Shown: piece by piece, positions 33,187 through 45,600 of the stretch
Numbering within the stretch: the first letter of the stretch is position 1
How the letters are laid out: every line of letters begins with the position of its first letter
Source of the DNA: Talpa occidentalis
Lineage: Eukaryota; Chordata; Mammalia; Eulipotyphla; Talpidae
Assembly (NCBI RefSeq): GCF_014898055.3
Contig: NW_023602073.1
Location: forward strand, 18,399,784 to 18,463,783
Direction of reading: 5' to 3'
DNA: 64,000 bases
Position numbers and translations under genes: made by a program
The notes under the pieces: generated by a model
The model's input: only the letters and a program-made list of their open reading frames with translations
What the model was told of the DNA's origin: nothing
Databases searched by the model: none

Positions 33187-33673
33187 CAATATGTGTGTAT
33201 TCTTATATACACGATCATGTGTCTTCCAATATTCATTCTGATAATGTTGACGTGTGCCTTTATCGATTTCCATCTGTTGAAGCACCCTTGAAATTCAGTA
33301 AAAATTTCCACTTGGTTATGCTCATTTGATTTTTAAGGTGCATTTGAATTCAGTGCATCAGTATTCATCATGGGTAATCATTTGTTTTCTTTGTACTGTA
33401 TTTGTTTGGCCTTGATATCCAGGTAATATTGACCTCAAAGTGTTTTAAAATGATTCTCTTCTTCATGTTTGGTAAGTATTTAAGGGGAATTGGTGAAAGT
33501 TTTCTTTAAATGTTTGTTGGAATTATCCACTTCACATATGTGATCCAGGACCTTTCTTTGTTGGGAGTTTTAATACTATTTTGATCTACTTTTGCGGTGC
33601 GGATCTCTTGGGATTTTTTTTTCATCATTGAGTTTGTTGGGTTTATTACTATAGAAATTTGTGCCTCGTTTTG

Positions 33674-33945
33674 GGGCCTCCCTGGTGGTAAGGGGTTAAG
33701 CGCAGCGCTGTGAAGCTGTCCACAGCCTGTGAAGCACAAGTTCAATCCTCTACCAGCCAGGAGCTACCCATGTGGCGCAGCAGACCTCTCCTGACTCGCC
33801 TGCTGCTCCCCTCAGCAGTGCACTTCAGTCTGTCTGCCTATTCTGTTCCTCGCTCTGTATCTGGTGAATTCTCTCGCCTCCCTCACCTCTGGCCTATACC
33901 CCTATTCTTGTAAGCATAAATAAATAAATCTTTAAAAAATAAAGA
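33674..33945 (+). mobile_element. SINE, full length
   Basis: Counterpart of 10628-10900; a few bases are missing from the head (CCCTGGTGGTAAGGGG). Confidence 0.85.
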
Positions 33946-34097
33946 AGTTTGTCCCTGGTATTTGCCAAATTGTGGGCAAATTGTTATGTTTCCCTGTAAT
34001 GTTTGTATTTCTTTAGAATCATTTGTGATATATATGCTGATTTTAGTTGAGTTATTGTGTATAGTTTAATCTTTATCTTTTCAAAACATTAACTCTT

Positions 34098-34365
34098 TGG
34101 CCTCCCTGGTGGTGCAGGTGGTTGAGCATCCCACTGTGAAGCTGTCCGCAGCCTCTGCAGCATGGGTTCGAACCCGGACGGCCAGCGAGAATCCTACATG
34201 GCACAGCAGACCTCTCCTGCCTTGCCTTTTTCTCCCCTCAGCATGTATTTCGTCAGTCTGCCTGTTCTGTTCCCCACTATATCTCTGGTGAATCCTCTCA
34301 CATTCCCGCGCATCTGGCCTGTACCCTGGTTCTTGTATAAAAATAAAATAAATCTTTAAAAAAAA
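34098..34365 (+). mobile_element. SINE with intact tail
   Basis: Counterpart of 11056-11317 without the nested element, i.e. the empty site for 11318-11577. Confidence 0.85.
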
Positions 34366-34606
34366 CAAACAAACATTAACTCTTCGTTTGATATTTTCCT
34401 ATTATGTGTTTTTCTGTTTCATTTTAAAATTTTCTTCCGTCTGTTCATTTGGCCTTAAATCATTCTTTTCTAATTATTTGTGGTATAAGATTATTTTTTA
34501 AATAGATATATCTCATTTTTGGATGTAAACATGTATAGTTTTAAAATTCCTTCTAGTATTCTACAAATTCTATAACTTTGGGAATATTGTGTTTTGCAAT
34601 GTTCTT

Positions 34607-34878
34607 TTTTTAAATTGTTATTTATTTATGCATACAAGATCTGGGGTACATGCCAGAGGTGTGTGCGTGTGTGTGGGAAGTGAGAGGATTCACCTGAGAC
34701 AGAGCAGGGAACAGAACAGGTGGATCGACTAAAACACACTGCTGAGGGAGCAGCAGGCATATCAGGAGAGGTCCGATTCTCCATGTGGGTAGCTCCTTTG
34801 GGGGGATCGAACTCGCACTGTAGAAGCTGCAGACAACTTCATAGGTTGTGTCCCAAACCCTGGCATCACCAGGGAGGT
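34607..34878 (-). mobile_element. SINE
   Basis: Counterpart of 11846-12114, also with a GTGTGTGTG stretch. Confidence 0.8.
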
Positions 34879-36269
34879 TCAGTTTTGCAATGTTCTTAAG
34901 ATATTTTCTGGAAAACATTTTGTTTTGTAATTTTGACCCTTGTTTTTCAAATTCCATTTATTGGTGAAATTTCCAGTTTCACTAATCTAGTGTCATTTAG
35001 TTGTGATCTGGGAAGATATCTATTATTTTAGTCTCATCTAAGTTGTTAAAGCTTATTTTATGGACTAACAAATTAGTAGGAGAATATTTTTGTTCAGTTG
35101 AGAACATTGTGCACTCTAGTGATGTTTGATGAGGTCTGTATATGTTGTAACTATGTGATCCAAAATGTGTTCAGGTACTCTTCTTATTGAATGTCTGTCT
35201 TTCTGATGCAGTTGAAATTTGGGTATTTACCTGTTTTCCTATTGTGTATCTTGCTATTTCTTGCTCCAGTTCTGTTATTTATATATTTGGTATTCCTGAA
35301 TTTAGGTGCAGATATATTGAAATCATCGTCGTTTCTTGGTGAATTAACTCATTTATTATGTAATATCCTCTTTGCTGTGATACTTATTGACTCTTACTGT
35401 AACTCTTTGTCAATGTGGCTAACTCTATTCTTTATTCTTTTCCATGCTTTAACATACATATCATGTGTACTGATTACAAATGGGAGTCTCTAGTAGATAT
35501 GATTTACTTGGAACTTGTCTTTTCTTTCATTTATTTTGTCATTTGAAGGCAAATGTTTCAACTTATATCATTTACTGTACTTGCAGCTATTTTATACCAC
35601 AATTATTCCCTAGAATGTTCTCTGTGGTTCAATGATTTTGTAGTGACATTCTTTCATTTTGGTTTTGGTATAGTTCATATATTTTTAATATTCAAAGTAT
35701 TATGATGTATATATTGTAACAGATAATTATATTTCAGATATCCATTTGTTTTTTACACGTTTGCTCTTGGTTTTCATAGAGAATTAGGTAACAGATCTTA
35801 AAGTTATATGTTAATGATAATTATCTGATAGCAGCCCAACTTAAATTTTACACAAAATTCTATTAAGTCAGAATTGCCACCCATGAACCTGCTTTGTTAT
35901 TGACAGCACGAAGTATATATTTTAACTTGTTTCCTATAATACAGATTATGATTTTTATACTTTTGCTCAACTTGGTTGTCTAAAAGAGTAAACACATTTG
36001 TAAAGGCTAAATCATTAGTTGTAATGCCAAAAAGGGAGCTCATTTTCTCTGGCCACACATTTTTCATAACTGTCATCAACATCACTTTACGTTTTTCTTT
36101 ACAGTATCTTCTAAATCCATTAGCCAAAACTGCAGCAGTCTTAATTTTATTCAACCTTAATGTTCCTGTTTCATATCACCCTTTTTTTTTAATTCAGCAA
36201 ATACTGTTTTTACTTTGCCCTTAAACACCTCTTCAGGCATATTTTGCAGTTCTGCTGAATTGTGATATA

Positions 36270-36403
36270 TCTGGAGGCGTGAGACAGTAGAGGTCTGCCG
36301 TGCCAGGTGGAATTCTAGCTGGCCAGCCAGGACGGCACCCACACGGCAAAGGCTGCAGACAGCTTCACGGTGCGGCGTTCAACCGCCTGCGCCACCATGA
36401 AGT
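36270..36403 (-). mobile_element. Partial SINE at a deletion joint
   Basis: Only the head half remains, ending GCGCCACCA and then switching directly into the counterpart of unit 1 position 18255. The DNA that held ETFB exon 1 and CLDND2 is missing here. Confidence 0.7.
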
Positions 36404-36931
36404 GGATGCTCCCTCCACTGATAACATTCTCCTACCTCCCCAGCTACCTTGGGAGAGAATCAGTTGGGACTTCGAGCCCGTCTCCCACCGCCCTTTCTGT
36501 CCATCCTCACTTTCCACCAGGACCCCTCCAACATTCCAGCCACAGAGCTCTCCTCTGCATCCTCTAAAAACTGCTGGTCTTTCCACAGCTCTACCTTTGG
36601 GTGCCTCCATCTGATTACCTTTTCTCGGCCCCAGATGTCCCTAAGCACTTCTCCCTGCACCCCCAGATGTGATCAGCCTTTCTCGGCACCCTCCTGCACT
36701 TTGTGTCCCCTCTGAACTCATGGACCCCAGTGGGCAGGAAAAGGAGGGGTGTGCCTGACTTCTCTCTGGGGCCCGGAGTCCGCGCCATGCAGCCGGCGAG
36801 TCCTGGCTTCTGCCACGACCCAATCAATCTCAGAATAACCACATTCAGCGAATTTTACTTGACTGGGTCAAGAAACCAATGAGGGTGGGGGGACAGCATG
36901 AGTGGCAGGATTCCTGGCCTCGACTTTCTTT
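36404..36931. other. NKG7 copy B downstream flank
   Basis: Counterpart of 18255-18768; noncoding. Confidence 0.6.
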
Positions 36932-37188
36932 TTTTATAAGATTTATTTATTTATGCATACAAGAACCAGGGTACATGCCAGAGGTGTGCAGGGGGAGAGG
37001 ATTCACCAGAGACAGTGGGGAGCAGAACAGGCAGATGTACTGAAATACACTGCTGAGGGGAGCAGCGGGGAGGAGAGGTCTGCTGCACCATGTGGGTAGC
37101 TCCCTGGCCGGGGATGGAGCTCGAGCTGCAGTGGCTGAGGACAGCCCCATTGTGCGGTCTCAAGCCCTTGTGCCACCAGGGATGCCCT
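36932..37188 (-). mobile_element. SINE in the 3' end of NKG7 copy B
   Basis: Counterpart of 18769-19030, in gene-sense orientation about 70 bp after the stop codon, with AATAAATAAAT in its tail. Confidence 0.85.
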
Positions 37189-37255
37189 GGGCTACTTTTG
37201 TGGTAGCTCCACAAGAGTGAGTGACGCCTTCCGCTCACGTCCTCTCGTAGGCAGG

Positions 37256-37959
37256 CTAGGGGCTCCTGTAGCGGGCGGCCAGGCTCAAGACCCCTGGGTC
37301 ACAGACACGGTCAGGGGCTGCCCTCCTCCCTCAGCCCCCGCTGGCCTCCCGCGCCCAGGGTGGCGCTCACCTGTAATGCACAAGAAGGCAACTGACATCC
37401 AGCCCAGGTAGAAGGACCAGGAAAAGTAGGACTGGACCCGGGGCAAGGGGATCAGGCCCCCCCGCTCGCTGGTGTAGAATGCCATGGCCACTGTGGCGCA
37501 GAGGGCTGGATCAGGACAGTCGGGGGCGTCAAGCCTGCTGTAGGGGCCCTTTGCCCCTGCCTGTGCCAACCCCACTTCTTACCTGCAGTAAAGCCCGTGA
37601 TGCACGAGACGAGGGGCCCGTGGCCCTGGGCGGAAAAGGAGGGGATGCAGGACAGGACCAGGAACCCGACGGACACCAGCCCCATCAGGGTCGACAAAAT
37701 GGCAAAAGTCATTGTTACATGGATGTAGCCTGCGCCAGACCAGACCTCTGAGCACCGGGGCCGCCTGGTCTGTCCCCTCCGTCCCCACAGGCACCCTCTT
37801 ACCTTTCACTGGGTCCAGATGGTTCCTTGGCCAGAGGCCCGAGTGAGTTGAAAATCCAGGTCCAGTGGCCACGACCCAGAAATCCGTGCTCACAGCCACC
37901 AGGATGGAGACGAGGCCCAGGCAGGCGGCCAGCACGGCCAGCGTCCGGCAGGGCTCCAT
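37256..37959 (-). CDS. NKG7: NKG7, copy B (four coding exons)
   Basis: Second NKG7. Coding exons: 37959-37803, 37729-37583, 37505-37371 and 37293-37256, the same sizes and intron phases as copy A and all GT-AG, for 158 residues. It keeps more of the family's conserved residues than copy A: KGYIHVTMTF at the exon 1/2 joint, GHGPLVS, MAFYTSER and SWSFYLGWMS. It also has STDFW and STHSGLWP in exon 1. It carries the same early TAG as copy A. An upstream ATG at 38064 is in frame and would add 35 residues. A deletion left the 3' flank intact but removed ETFB exon 1 and CLDND2 from its downstream side. I take this as the more likely fully functional paralog; expression is unknown. Confidence 0.85.
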
Positions 37960-38127
37960 GACGCGTCCGCTGAGGGGCTGTGCTCCGGGCTCCGCTGAGC
38001 TCCTGGAAGAGACCCCGGCGGGGACCAGTGGCTTTGAAGGAAAGGTGGGTTTGCTTTTACCCATTTCCTGGCAGCTGCCTTCACACCCTCTCCTCAGTGT
38101 GTCAGGGAGAGCATGACGGTGTCATTT

Positions 38128-38134
38128 TGTGGTT
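38128..38134. promoter_or_regulatory. RUNX-type motif upstream of NKG7 copy B
   Basis: TGTGGTT conserved with copy A at the same distance from the start codon. Weak evidence alone. Confidence 0.25.
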
Positions 38135-39544
38135 GAGAGGAGGGTTGTGTGTTCCAGGCTCTAACTCCAGTGCCTGGAGCTCAAACCACCACCTAAAGCT
38201 CGAATCATCCGAGGGCTTCCTGGAAGAGGTGAGAGAGATTTGGGGCCCCAGTTGTGAATGTGCTGGGCTGTGAATACAAGGGGGATGTGGCCAGAGGGGA
38301 CAGTTGGGGGGCAATGCGTCATACTTTCATGTTTGGGGAGACCGAGCTGGGGGCGGTGGGGCAATTCAAGGGTCTTCACAAAAAGAAGGGGCTGGGGCCA
38401 TGGTGCCGGAGGCTGAAGTTATAAGACCTGGGACCCAGACTCCAGGTCCCAAGGGAGGAAGGGCGGTGGGGAGCTCAGACTCCCAGGTGTCTGGTTGGAG
38501 CTGAGGGCCCTGGTAGGTGGAGAACCACCTCATGACAGCTTCTGAGCACGCTGACATCCTGCCGGTAAGTGTCTTCCTAGACCGCTCTGCTTCAGGGAGG
38601 GGGAGGGCTTGAGGGTGTTGGGGGGGGTCTCCAGGGTGAGAGGGGAGGTGGGTGCAAGACTCTCCAAGGCCAGCCTCCTCATTCCAGCACCAGGCGCTGG
38701 CCACACCTCACCTGACAGCAGGTGTGTGGTACAGGTGTGCGGCCAGGTGAGACGCAGCACCTGGACTTCTAGGAAGCTGAGCGTGACCCAGAAGTGAAGC
38801 TGTCGTGAAAACTGAATCTGCAGTCCCGGGACAGCTGGCCCTGCAGAGGCCAAAGCGCTGCTCGCCCAGGGCACGCCCTCCCCGGTGAGCTGACCGCCTC
38901 TGCTGCCCACACGCTCGCCAGGCCCGCGGCAGCAGAGCCAGGCCGGGGCATTAATGGCTTCAGCACAGGACCGTTGAGGAAGCCCATGGTTCCAGGCGCG
39001 CGAGGGCGGGGCGGAGGCGAGGGGAGCGCGCGACCTTGGGGCAGTGCAGCCCCGCCCCTACTCTCTGAGCTAACTGCTTGTTTATTTGCAAACCCAGTCC
39101 CCAGCTCAACCCCAAACCCACCCGGGTTCCCATCCCGGCCCCACACCCGCTCCCTCACCTTCTCCTCAACCCCTATAATTCCTGCTGTGACCCCCGACCC
39201 CACTATCACTTCCCTTCTGCCTCCAGATCAAGCTTGTAACCTTGAAATTTCCTCAGGGTGGGGGGCACTGAGTGGCATCTTTGGGGAAGCACCTGGGGAT
39301 GGGGCTGTTGCCAGGGCAACTGACCAAACCATGAGGAGGCTGGAGCCTCAGCTCCCCGGACTCCCCAGAAAGGTGAAGGGCTGGAGACTGGGTTCAGTCA
39401 GTGATCAATGAAACTTCCATGTGACCCCGAAAGAACAGGGTTTGGAGAGCTCCCTGGTGCATGAACACAGATGCTGGTGGCGAAGGCTCCCCTGGAGGGG
39501 CATGAGAGCCCCGTTCTGTGCCTCCACGAGCCTCTCCTCCGCTG
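38135..39544. other. Upstream flank of NKG7 copy B with a GC-rich patch
   Basis: Counterpart of 19974-21264, including the GC-rich patch at about 38880-39060. No exon recognised. Confidence 0.4.
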
Positions 39545-39666
39545 GCGGGGGTAGTCAGCCAGCCATGTCGGTTTCTCCCTGGCCCGCCCGGAGTCAAACC
39601 TGTGCTGAAGAGGTTGAGGACAACTTCACAGCAAGGCGCTCAACTGGCTGTGCCACCGGGGAGGCC
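39545..39666 (-). mobile_element. Degenerate SINE
   Basis: Head GTGCCACCGGGGAGGCCC visible at the right; counterpart of 21283-21472. Confidence 0.5.
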
Positions 39667-39677
39667 CCTGTGTGGAC

Positions 39678-39745
39678 ATTTTTATCCCCATTTCTCAGGT
39701 GAAGAAACTGAGCCTTGAAACGGCAGAGGCACTTATGGGACTGAC
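39678..39745 (+). mobile_element. MIR fragment
   Basis: Counterpart of 21478-21560. Confidence 0.6.
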
Positions 39746-40004
39746 CCTGGACACTAGCCTCTGAGTCCTTGTTCTCCCAGGAACTCTGTCTCTCCAGCAT
39801 CCCTGACAATTACACCCCTCCACCTGGCCCCCAAAAAGCTCTCCTTGCAGAATGCAGTCTTTGGCCTTCTACAAGCCTCAGTGGAAAATGTTCCTGGCTA
39901 TTTCTCTCCATGGATGTTGTTATGAGTCTCCATGGATGTTGTTATGGGGTCCCCTCCCATCCTTCCAAATTCTTACTTTGATGATCCATCCCCCCTCCCC
40001 CCAG

Positions 40005-40210
40005 GCCTCAGAATATGACCTTATTTGGAAATAGGGCCATTGCACATGGAATCAGTTAAGATGAGGTCATACAGGAGTCGGGTGGGTCCCTCAAAAACAT
40101 GACGTCCTCATGGAACCAGGAAATTTGGAGACAAACAGGCCACGTGGACATGGACACATACATCAGACAATGCAGTTCCATGCCAAGGGTTGGCAGATTT
40201 GGTCAGGGGA
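40005..40210 (+). mobile_element. MaLR (MLT1-like) LTR fragment
   Basis: Counterpart of 21795-22010. Confidence 0.45.
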
Positions 40211-40359
40211 CAACCAGAAGCTCTGGGTGAAGCCAGAAACAAATCCTCCCTTCCAACCCCTAAGGAACCATTGGGGGAGCAATTTGTCCTGAATGAATTC
40301 CACCCACTGATATTTTATGGACTCTACCCCCAATGCCAAAGAGAGCCCAAGCGCCGAGG

Positions 40360-40378
40360 ACTACAGCTCCCATAATGC
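40360..40378 (+). promoter_or_regulatory. ZNF143-type promoter motif, unit 2
   Basis: Same 19-base motif as at 22152-22170, unchanged while the surrounding duplicate has accumulated differences. Confidence 0.5.
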
Positions 40379-40461
40379 CAGACACCTGCGGCGACACTTG
40401 ACCTCTTGGCGTGGGGGTTGCTGGGACTCAGGGCGGAGTCAAGCGGCCATACTTGGTCAAA

Positions 40462-40601
40462 GCCTGACACAGCAGGCAAGTCAGGAGAGGTCTGCTGCAT
40501 AATGGGGGTAGCTGCCTGCTGGGCCGGGATCGAACTTGTGCTGCAGAGGCTGCGGACAGCTTCACAGGTTGCGTGTTAACCCTTGTGCCACAAGGGACGC
40601 C
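40462..40601 (-). mobile_element. SINE, partial; left parent of the unit 1 chimera
   Basis: Antisense, missing its tail half; ends TTGTGCCACAAGGGACGCC. Confidence 0.75.
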
Positions 40602-41349
40602 CCCGCCCCGGTTGTCTTTTTTTGCACCGTTGTTTACCTTGTGATCTTTTGTTGTGATTGGAGAATTTTTTAAAAAGCTGGTCTGTTTTTCCACTCTCTA
40701 TGGATTTGGTTTTTACAGAAAATCCCCAGAAATCCTGTCTACTGTGTGCTAACGATGTATGTGGTGTGTGTTTGTGTGTGTGTGTACACTGACCAGTTCG
40801 AAGGTTTTTACCTACTTCTTGATTTGAGATCACGATGGCTTCCTCCCCCTGATGTCCTCATGTAACACTGGTGCCAACCAAGCACTCACATTTTTGCTGC
40901 AGTCCCCAGAAATGCATCCATGATTCACTGGCATCCATTTTACCACATTTTGTCACACAAGCCAGATACAAGTCCCTCAGGCAGCTGGACAGAAAGGCCA
41001 GAACTTGGGACACACCACCCACTCTGATCTTTCTCTCCTTAGGAAAGAGTGTGGAGTTGGGGGTTTTCTCACAGTTGTGCGATGAGATGCCAGGGAGGGT
41101 AAGGAACTGTGGGCAACGGTAATCAAATTTCCTTCTGTCGTCCACTTGGTTCTTCATTTTCTGCTTTCCTGAAGGGGCTGTGTTCCCCTACCCGGTGTCA
41201 GGCAATCTCTGAGGGAATTTCTCAGTAATGGCTACATTTTGTTTGCACGGGTGTGCAAAGTGCTGCTGGTTCCTACTCTGCCAGTGTGCGAGATCCTCTT
41301 TGGTATTAATTTTGTATATTAGAGTCTTTTTGTTATTTTTTATTTTATT
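40602..41349. other. Single-copy DNA lost from unit 1
   Basis: No gene recognised. A GT-rich stretch lies at 40760-40786. This DNA is the segment deleted from unit 1 by recombination between the flanking SINEs. Confidence 0.6.
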
Positions 41350-41604
41350 TTTTTTAAAAGATTTTGTTTTATTTATAAGAGAACCAGGGTACAGACCAGA
41401 TGTGCGGGAGGATGAGAGGATTCACCTGAGACAGAGTGGGGAGCAGAACAGGAGGATCTACTGAAGGGAGCAGCAGGTGAGACAGGAGTGGGTTATGTCG
41501 CCAGATGTGGGTTAGGCCCCTGGCTGGGGATCGAACTCAGTCCTCAGTGGTTGTTGATAGCTTGATAGCCCTGAGACTTTAACCCCTGTGCCACCAGGGA
41601 GGCC
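41350..41604 (-). mobile_element. SINE; right parent of the unit 1 chimera
   Basis: Antisense copy carrying the private TTGATAGCCCTGAGACTTTAAC stretch that also appears in the chimeric SINE of unit 1. Confidence 0.8.
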
Positions 41605-42154
41605 CTGTTTGCAGACACTTTTAGAGTAAGTTCCATTCCCTGTAGTATTTGTCTTCTGCGGGTTTTTTTCCCACCAGCCCCATCTTGGAGCCCACCTATG
41701 CTATGCAGAAGTGAAGAATTGTTTCCCCATCCAGGGCACCATTCCCTACCCCCAGGGGAAAGTTCTGCACCTCCTAATTCTAACTAACCTCCACACTTCG
41801 AGTGAGTCATTTGCCTCAGCAAGACCTTATTTCTCTTTTCCCTTCTCCACAGGACTTTGATATTATTTTATCCTTTGTTGTGGGATATCTTTGTGTCTGG
41901 TTTTCAGGTCTCCTTCCCTGTGAAATTACTCTATTTGTAATTGTACATTTGTTGTGTCCATGGAAGGAGGTAAGTTCAGGTTGCTTCTACACTGGTAACT
42001 TGAACCCAGTCCCCCAAACCTGTCTTGAAGACACATGACATGCTTCATGAATATCCAATATCTCACTAGATTTGGTGAGTTCTTAGTCATTACTTCTTTA
42101 AACATTCTTCCTCCTTTTCTCTCTTCTCTAAGACTCCAATAAATTGCGAATTGT

Positions 42155-42426
42155 TACTTTTTTTTTTAAAGATTTATTTATTTTTGTACAGGAACTGGGG
42201 TACAGGCCAGAGGCATGGGAGGGTGAGAGGATTCACCAGAGACAGAACAGGGAGCAGAACAGGCAGACTGACAAAATACTGCTGAGGGGAGTAGCCGGCG
42301 AGACAGGAGAGGTCGGCCATGCCATGTGGGACCCTTGTCAGCCAGCCAGGATTGAACCCACACTGCAGAGCCTGTGAACAGCTTCACATTGCAGCGTTCA
42401 ACCTCCTGCAACACCAGGGAGGCCCC
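42155..42426 (-). mobile_element. SINE beside the full-length L1
   Basis: Counterpart of 22964-23229; the L1 target-site duplication begins right after its head. Confidence 0.85.
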
Positions 42427-42442
42427 GCAAATTGTTTCTTTT
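42427..42442. repeat. L1 target-site duplication, left
   Basis: GCAAATTGTTTCTTTT, identical to 48811-48826. The unbroken site is at 23230-23245 in unit 1. Confidence 0.95.
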
Positions 42443-42456
42443 TTTTTTTTTTTTTA

Positions 42457-42481
42457 TAACTGCTGTGAGTGCTTTATTTTA
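42457..42481 (-). other. L1 3' transduction
   Basis: Between two T-runs (42438-42456 and 42482-42493) lies non-L1 sequence. Minus strand: TAAAATAAAGCACTCACAGC and then AGTTAT. It has AATAAA (42479-42474) about 18 nt before the outer A-tail. It looks like genomic sequence from downstream of the source L1, carried along when transcription read past the L1 poly(A) site. Confidence 0.7.
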
Positions 42482-42668
42482 TTTTTTTTTTTTAAATATT
42501 AAATTTTATTTTTATATTCCCCCATACAATTGCAAACGCCCCATTCTGACCCCAATCCTTCCCCTCCCGCCCCCCACCCCCCAAAAAGTGTCTCTGGTTC
42601 ATAGTTTTTTTGTTGATTTTGATTTTCATTTTCTTATATTCATTTTCCTGGTCCCTTATTTAAGTTTT

Positions 42669-45600
42669 CTAGATTCCTGCTATGAGTGAGACCATCCGGT
42701 ATTTTTCTTTTTCTTTTTGGCTTATTTCGCTGAGCATGATCCCTTCCAGTGCCATCCATGTTGCTGCAAATTGCATGTGTTTATCTTTTTTGAATGCTGA
42801 GTAATATTCCATGGTATATATGTACCACATCTTCTTGATCCAGTCATCTATTTTTGGGCATTTGGGTTGTTTCCAAAGCTTAGCTATTGTAAACATTGCT
42901 GCTATAAACATAGGAGTGCAGGTGCTCTTTGGAATTGATGTTTCTGTGTCCTTTGGGTAAATACCTAGGAGTGGAATTGCTGGATCATATGGAAGCTCTA
43001 TGTTTAGTAGGTCCAGAAATCTCCACACAGCTCTCCATAGTGGTTGGACCAGTTTGCACTCCCACCAACAGTGCACAAGAGTTCCTTTTTCTCCACATCC
43101 TCGCCAACATTTGTTGTTGCTAGTTTTTTTAATATGTGCCATTCTCACTGGTGTGAGATGGTATCTCATGGTAGTTTTGATTTGCATTTCCCTGATTACA
43201 AGTGATGTTGAACATTTTTTCATATGTCTGTTGGCCATTTGCATTTCCTCTTCAGAGAAGTTTCTTTTTAGCTCTTCTGCCCATTTTTTGACTGGATTAT
43301 TTTCTTTGTTGTTGCTGAGTCTCATCAGCTCTTTGCAGATTTTTGTGATCAGTCCTTTATCATTAGTGTTGGGTGCAAAAATGTTCTCCCAGTTGGTGGG
43401 GTTTCTCTTTGTTTTTGTTATTGTCTCTTTTGCTGTGCAGAAGCTCTTTAATTTGATGTAGTCCCAGCTGTTTATCTTTCTCTTCACTATCACTGCTTTG
43501 GGTGATGTGTCTGTAAAGATGTCTTTGATGTGCAAATCCCGTAGTGTTTCGCCTATATTTCCTTCTATATATTTTATGGTTTCAGGTCTTATGTCTAGTT
43601 CTTTAATCCATTTTGAGTTGATTTTTGTGTATGGTGTGAGGTAGTGGTCAAGCTTCATTCTTTTGCATGTAGCGACCCAGTTTTCCCAGCACCATTTATT
43701 GAACAAACTTTCTTTGCTCCAATGCATAGTCTTTGCTCCTTTGTCAAAGATTAGTTGACCATAAATCTGTGGGTTTATTTCTGGATTTTCTATTCGATTC
43801 CATTGGTCTGTATGTCTGTTCTTGTTCCAATACCATGCAGTTTTGATGATTATGGCTTTGTAGTATAGTTTGAAGTCTGGGAGTGTGATGCCTCCATTTC
43901 CTTCTTTTTTTTTCAGTAGAGCTTTGGCTATTCGGGGTTTTTGGTGATTCCATATGAATTTCATCAATAATTGTTCTATTTCTTTGAAGAATGCCATTGA
44001 GATTTTGATTGGAATAGCATTGAATCTGTATATTGCTTTTGGTAGGATGGCCATTTTAATAATGTTTATTCTTCCAATCCATGAGCAGGGGATGTCTTTC
44101 CATTTCTTTGTGTCTTCTTCTATTTCTTTTAACAGTGTTTTATAGTTTTCTTTGTATAGGTCCTTTACCTCTTTTGTTAGATTTATTCCCAAATATTTGA
44201 TTTTTTTTGTTTCGATAATAAAAGGGGTGGTTTTTTTGATTTCTTCTTCTTCAGATTTATTGTTTGTGTATAGGAAGGCCACTGACTTTTGCGTGTTGAT
44301 TTTGTATCCTGCCACTTTACTGAATTGATTGATGAGTTGAATTAGTTTTTCTGTGGAGATTTTGGGGTTCTCTATGTATATTATCATATCATCTGCAAAT
44401 AGTGATAGTTTGACTTCTTCTTTTCCTATTTGGATTCCTTGGATGTCTTTCTCTTGTCTTATTGCTCTGGCTAGGACTTCCAGTATTATATTGAAAAGCA
44501 GTGGTGAGAGTGGACATCCTTGTCTTGTTCCAGATCTTAATGGAATTGCTTTCAGCTTTTCACCATTGAGAATGATACTGGCTGTTGGCTTGTCATAGAT
44601 GGCCTTTATGATGTTGAGGTATGTTCCTTGTATCCCAAGAATTTCAAGGGCTTTTATCATGAATGGGTGTTGCACTTTGTCGAAAGCTTTCTCAGCATCT
44701 ATTGATATTATCATATGGTTTTTATATTTCTTTTTGTTGATGTGTTGGATAACGTTGATTGATTTTCGGATGTTAAACCATCCTTGTGCCCCTGGAATGA
44801 ATCCAACTTGGTCGTGGTGAATTATCTTATGGATACATTGTTGGATTCTGATAGCTAAAATTTTATTGAGGATTTTTGCATCAGTGTTCATTAGGGAGAT
44901 TGGCCTATAGTTTTCCTTTTTTGTGTTGTCCTTATTCGGTTTTGGTATTAGTGTAATATTGGCTTCATAGAACGTGTTTGGCATTGTCCCTTCCTTCTCA
45001 ATTTTTTGGAAGAGTTTGTGAAGGATAGGCACTAATTCGTCTCTGAATGTTTGGTAGAATTCATTTGTAAATCCATCAGGTCCTGGGCTTTTGTTTTTGG
45101 GGAGGTTTTTAATTACCATTTCAATTTCGCTGCTTGTAATTGGTCTGTTTAGGTGTTCTATTTCTTCTTTATCTAGCTTTGGGTGATTGTAGAGTTGTAG
45201 GAATTTGTCCATCTCCTCTAGATTGTTGAACTTGTTTCCATATAACTGTTCATAGTAGTTACTGATTATTCTTTTGATTTCTGCTGTATCTGTTGTGATT
45301 TCTCCTCTTTCATTTATGATTCTGTGTATTTGTGCTTTCTCCCTTTTTTCCTTTGTGAGCCTGGCTAGGGGTTTGTCTATTTTATTTATTTTTTCAAAGA
45401 ACCAGCTCTTGGTTTCATTGATCTTTTGGATTGTTTTTTTAGTTTCAATTTCATTTATTTCTGCTTTGGTTTTTATTATTTCTTTTCTTCTACTGGTTCT
45501 GGGGTTTTTTTGTTGTTCTTTTTTCTAGATCTTTGAGCTTCGAGATTAGGTTGTTTCTTTGAGTTCTTTCTTGTTTTTTGATGTGAGCTTCTATTGCTAT

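Larger units (their letters stand above)
33187..36240 (-). mobile_element. Decayed ancient L1 DNA, unit 2 copy
   Basis: Counterpart of 10138-13386, with the SINEs listed separately. After about 36085 it continues for about 150 bp into sequence that unit 1 has lost at its SINE breakpoint (13387). Confidence 0.55.
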
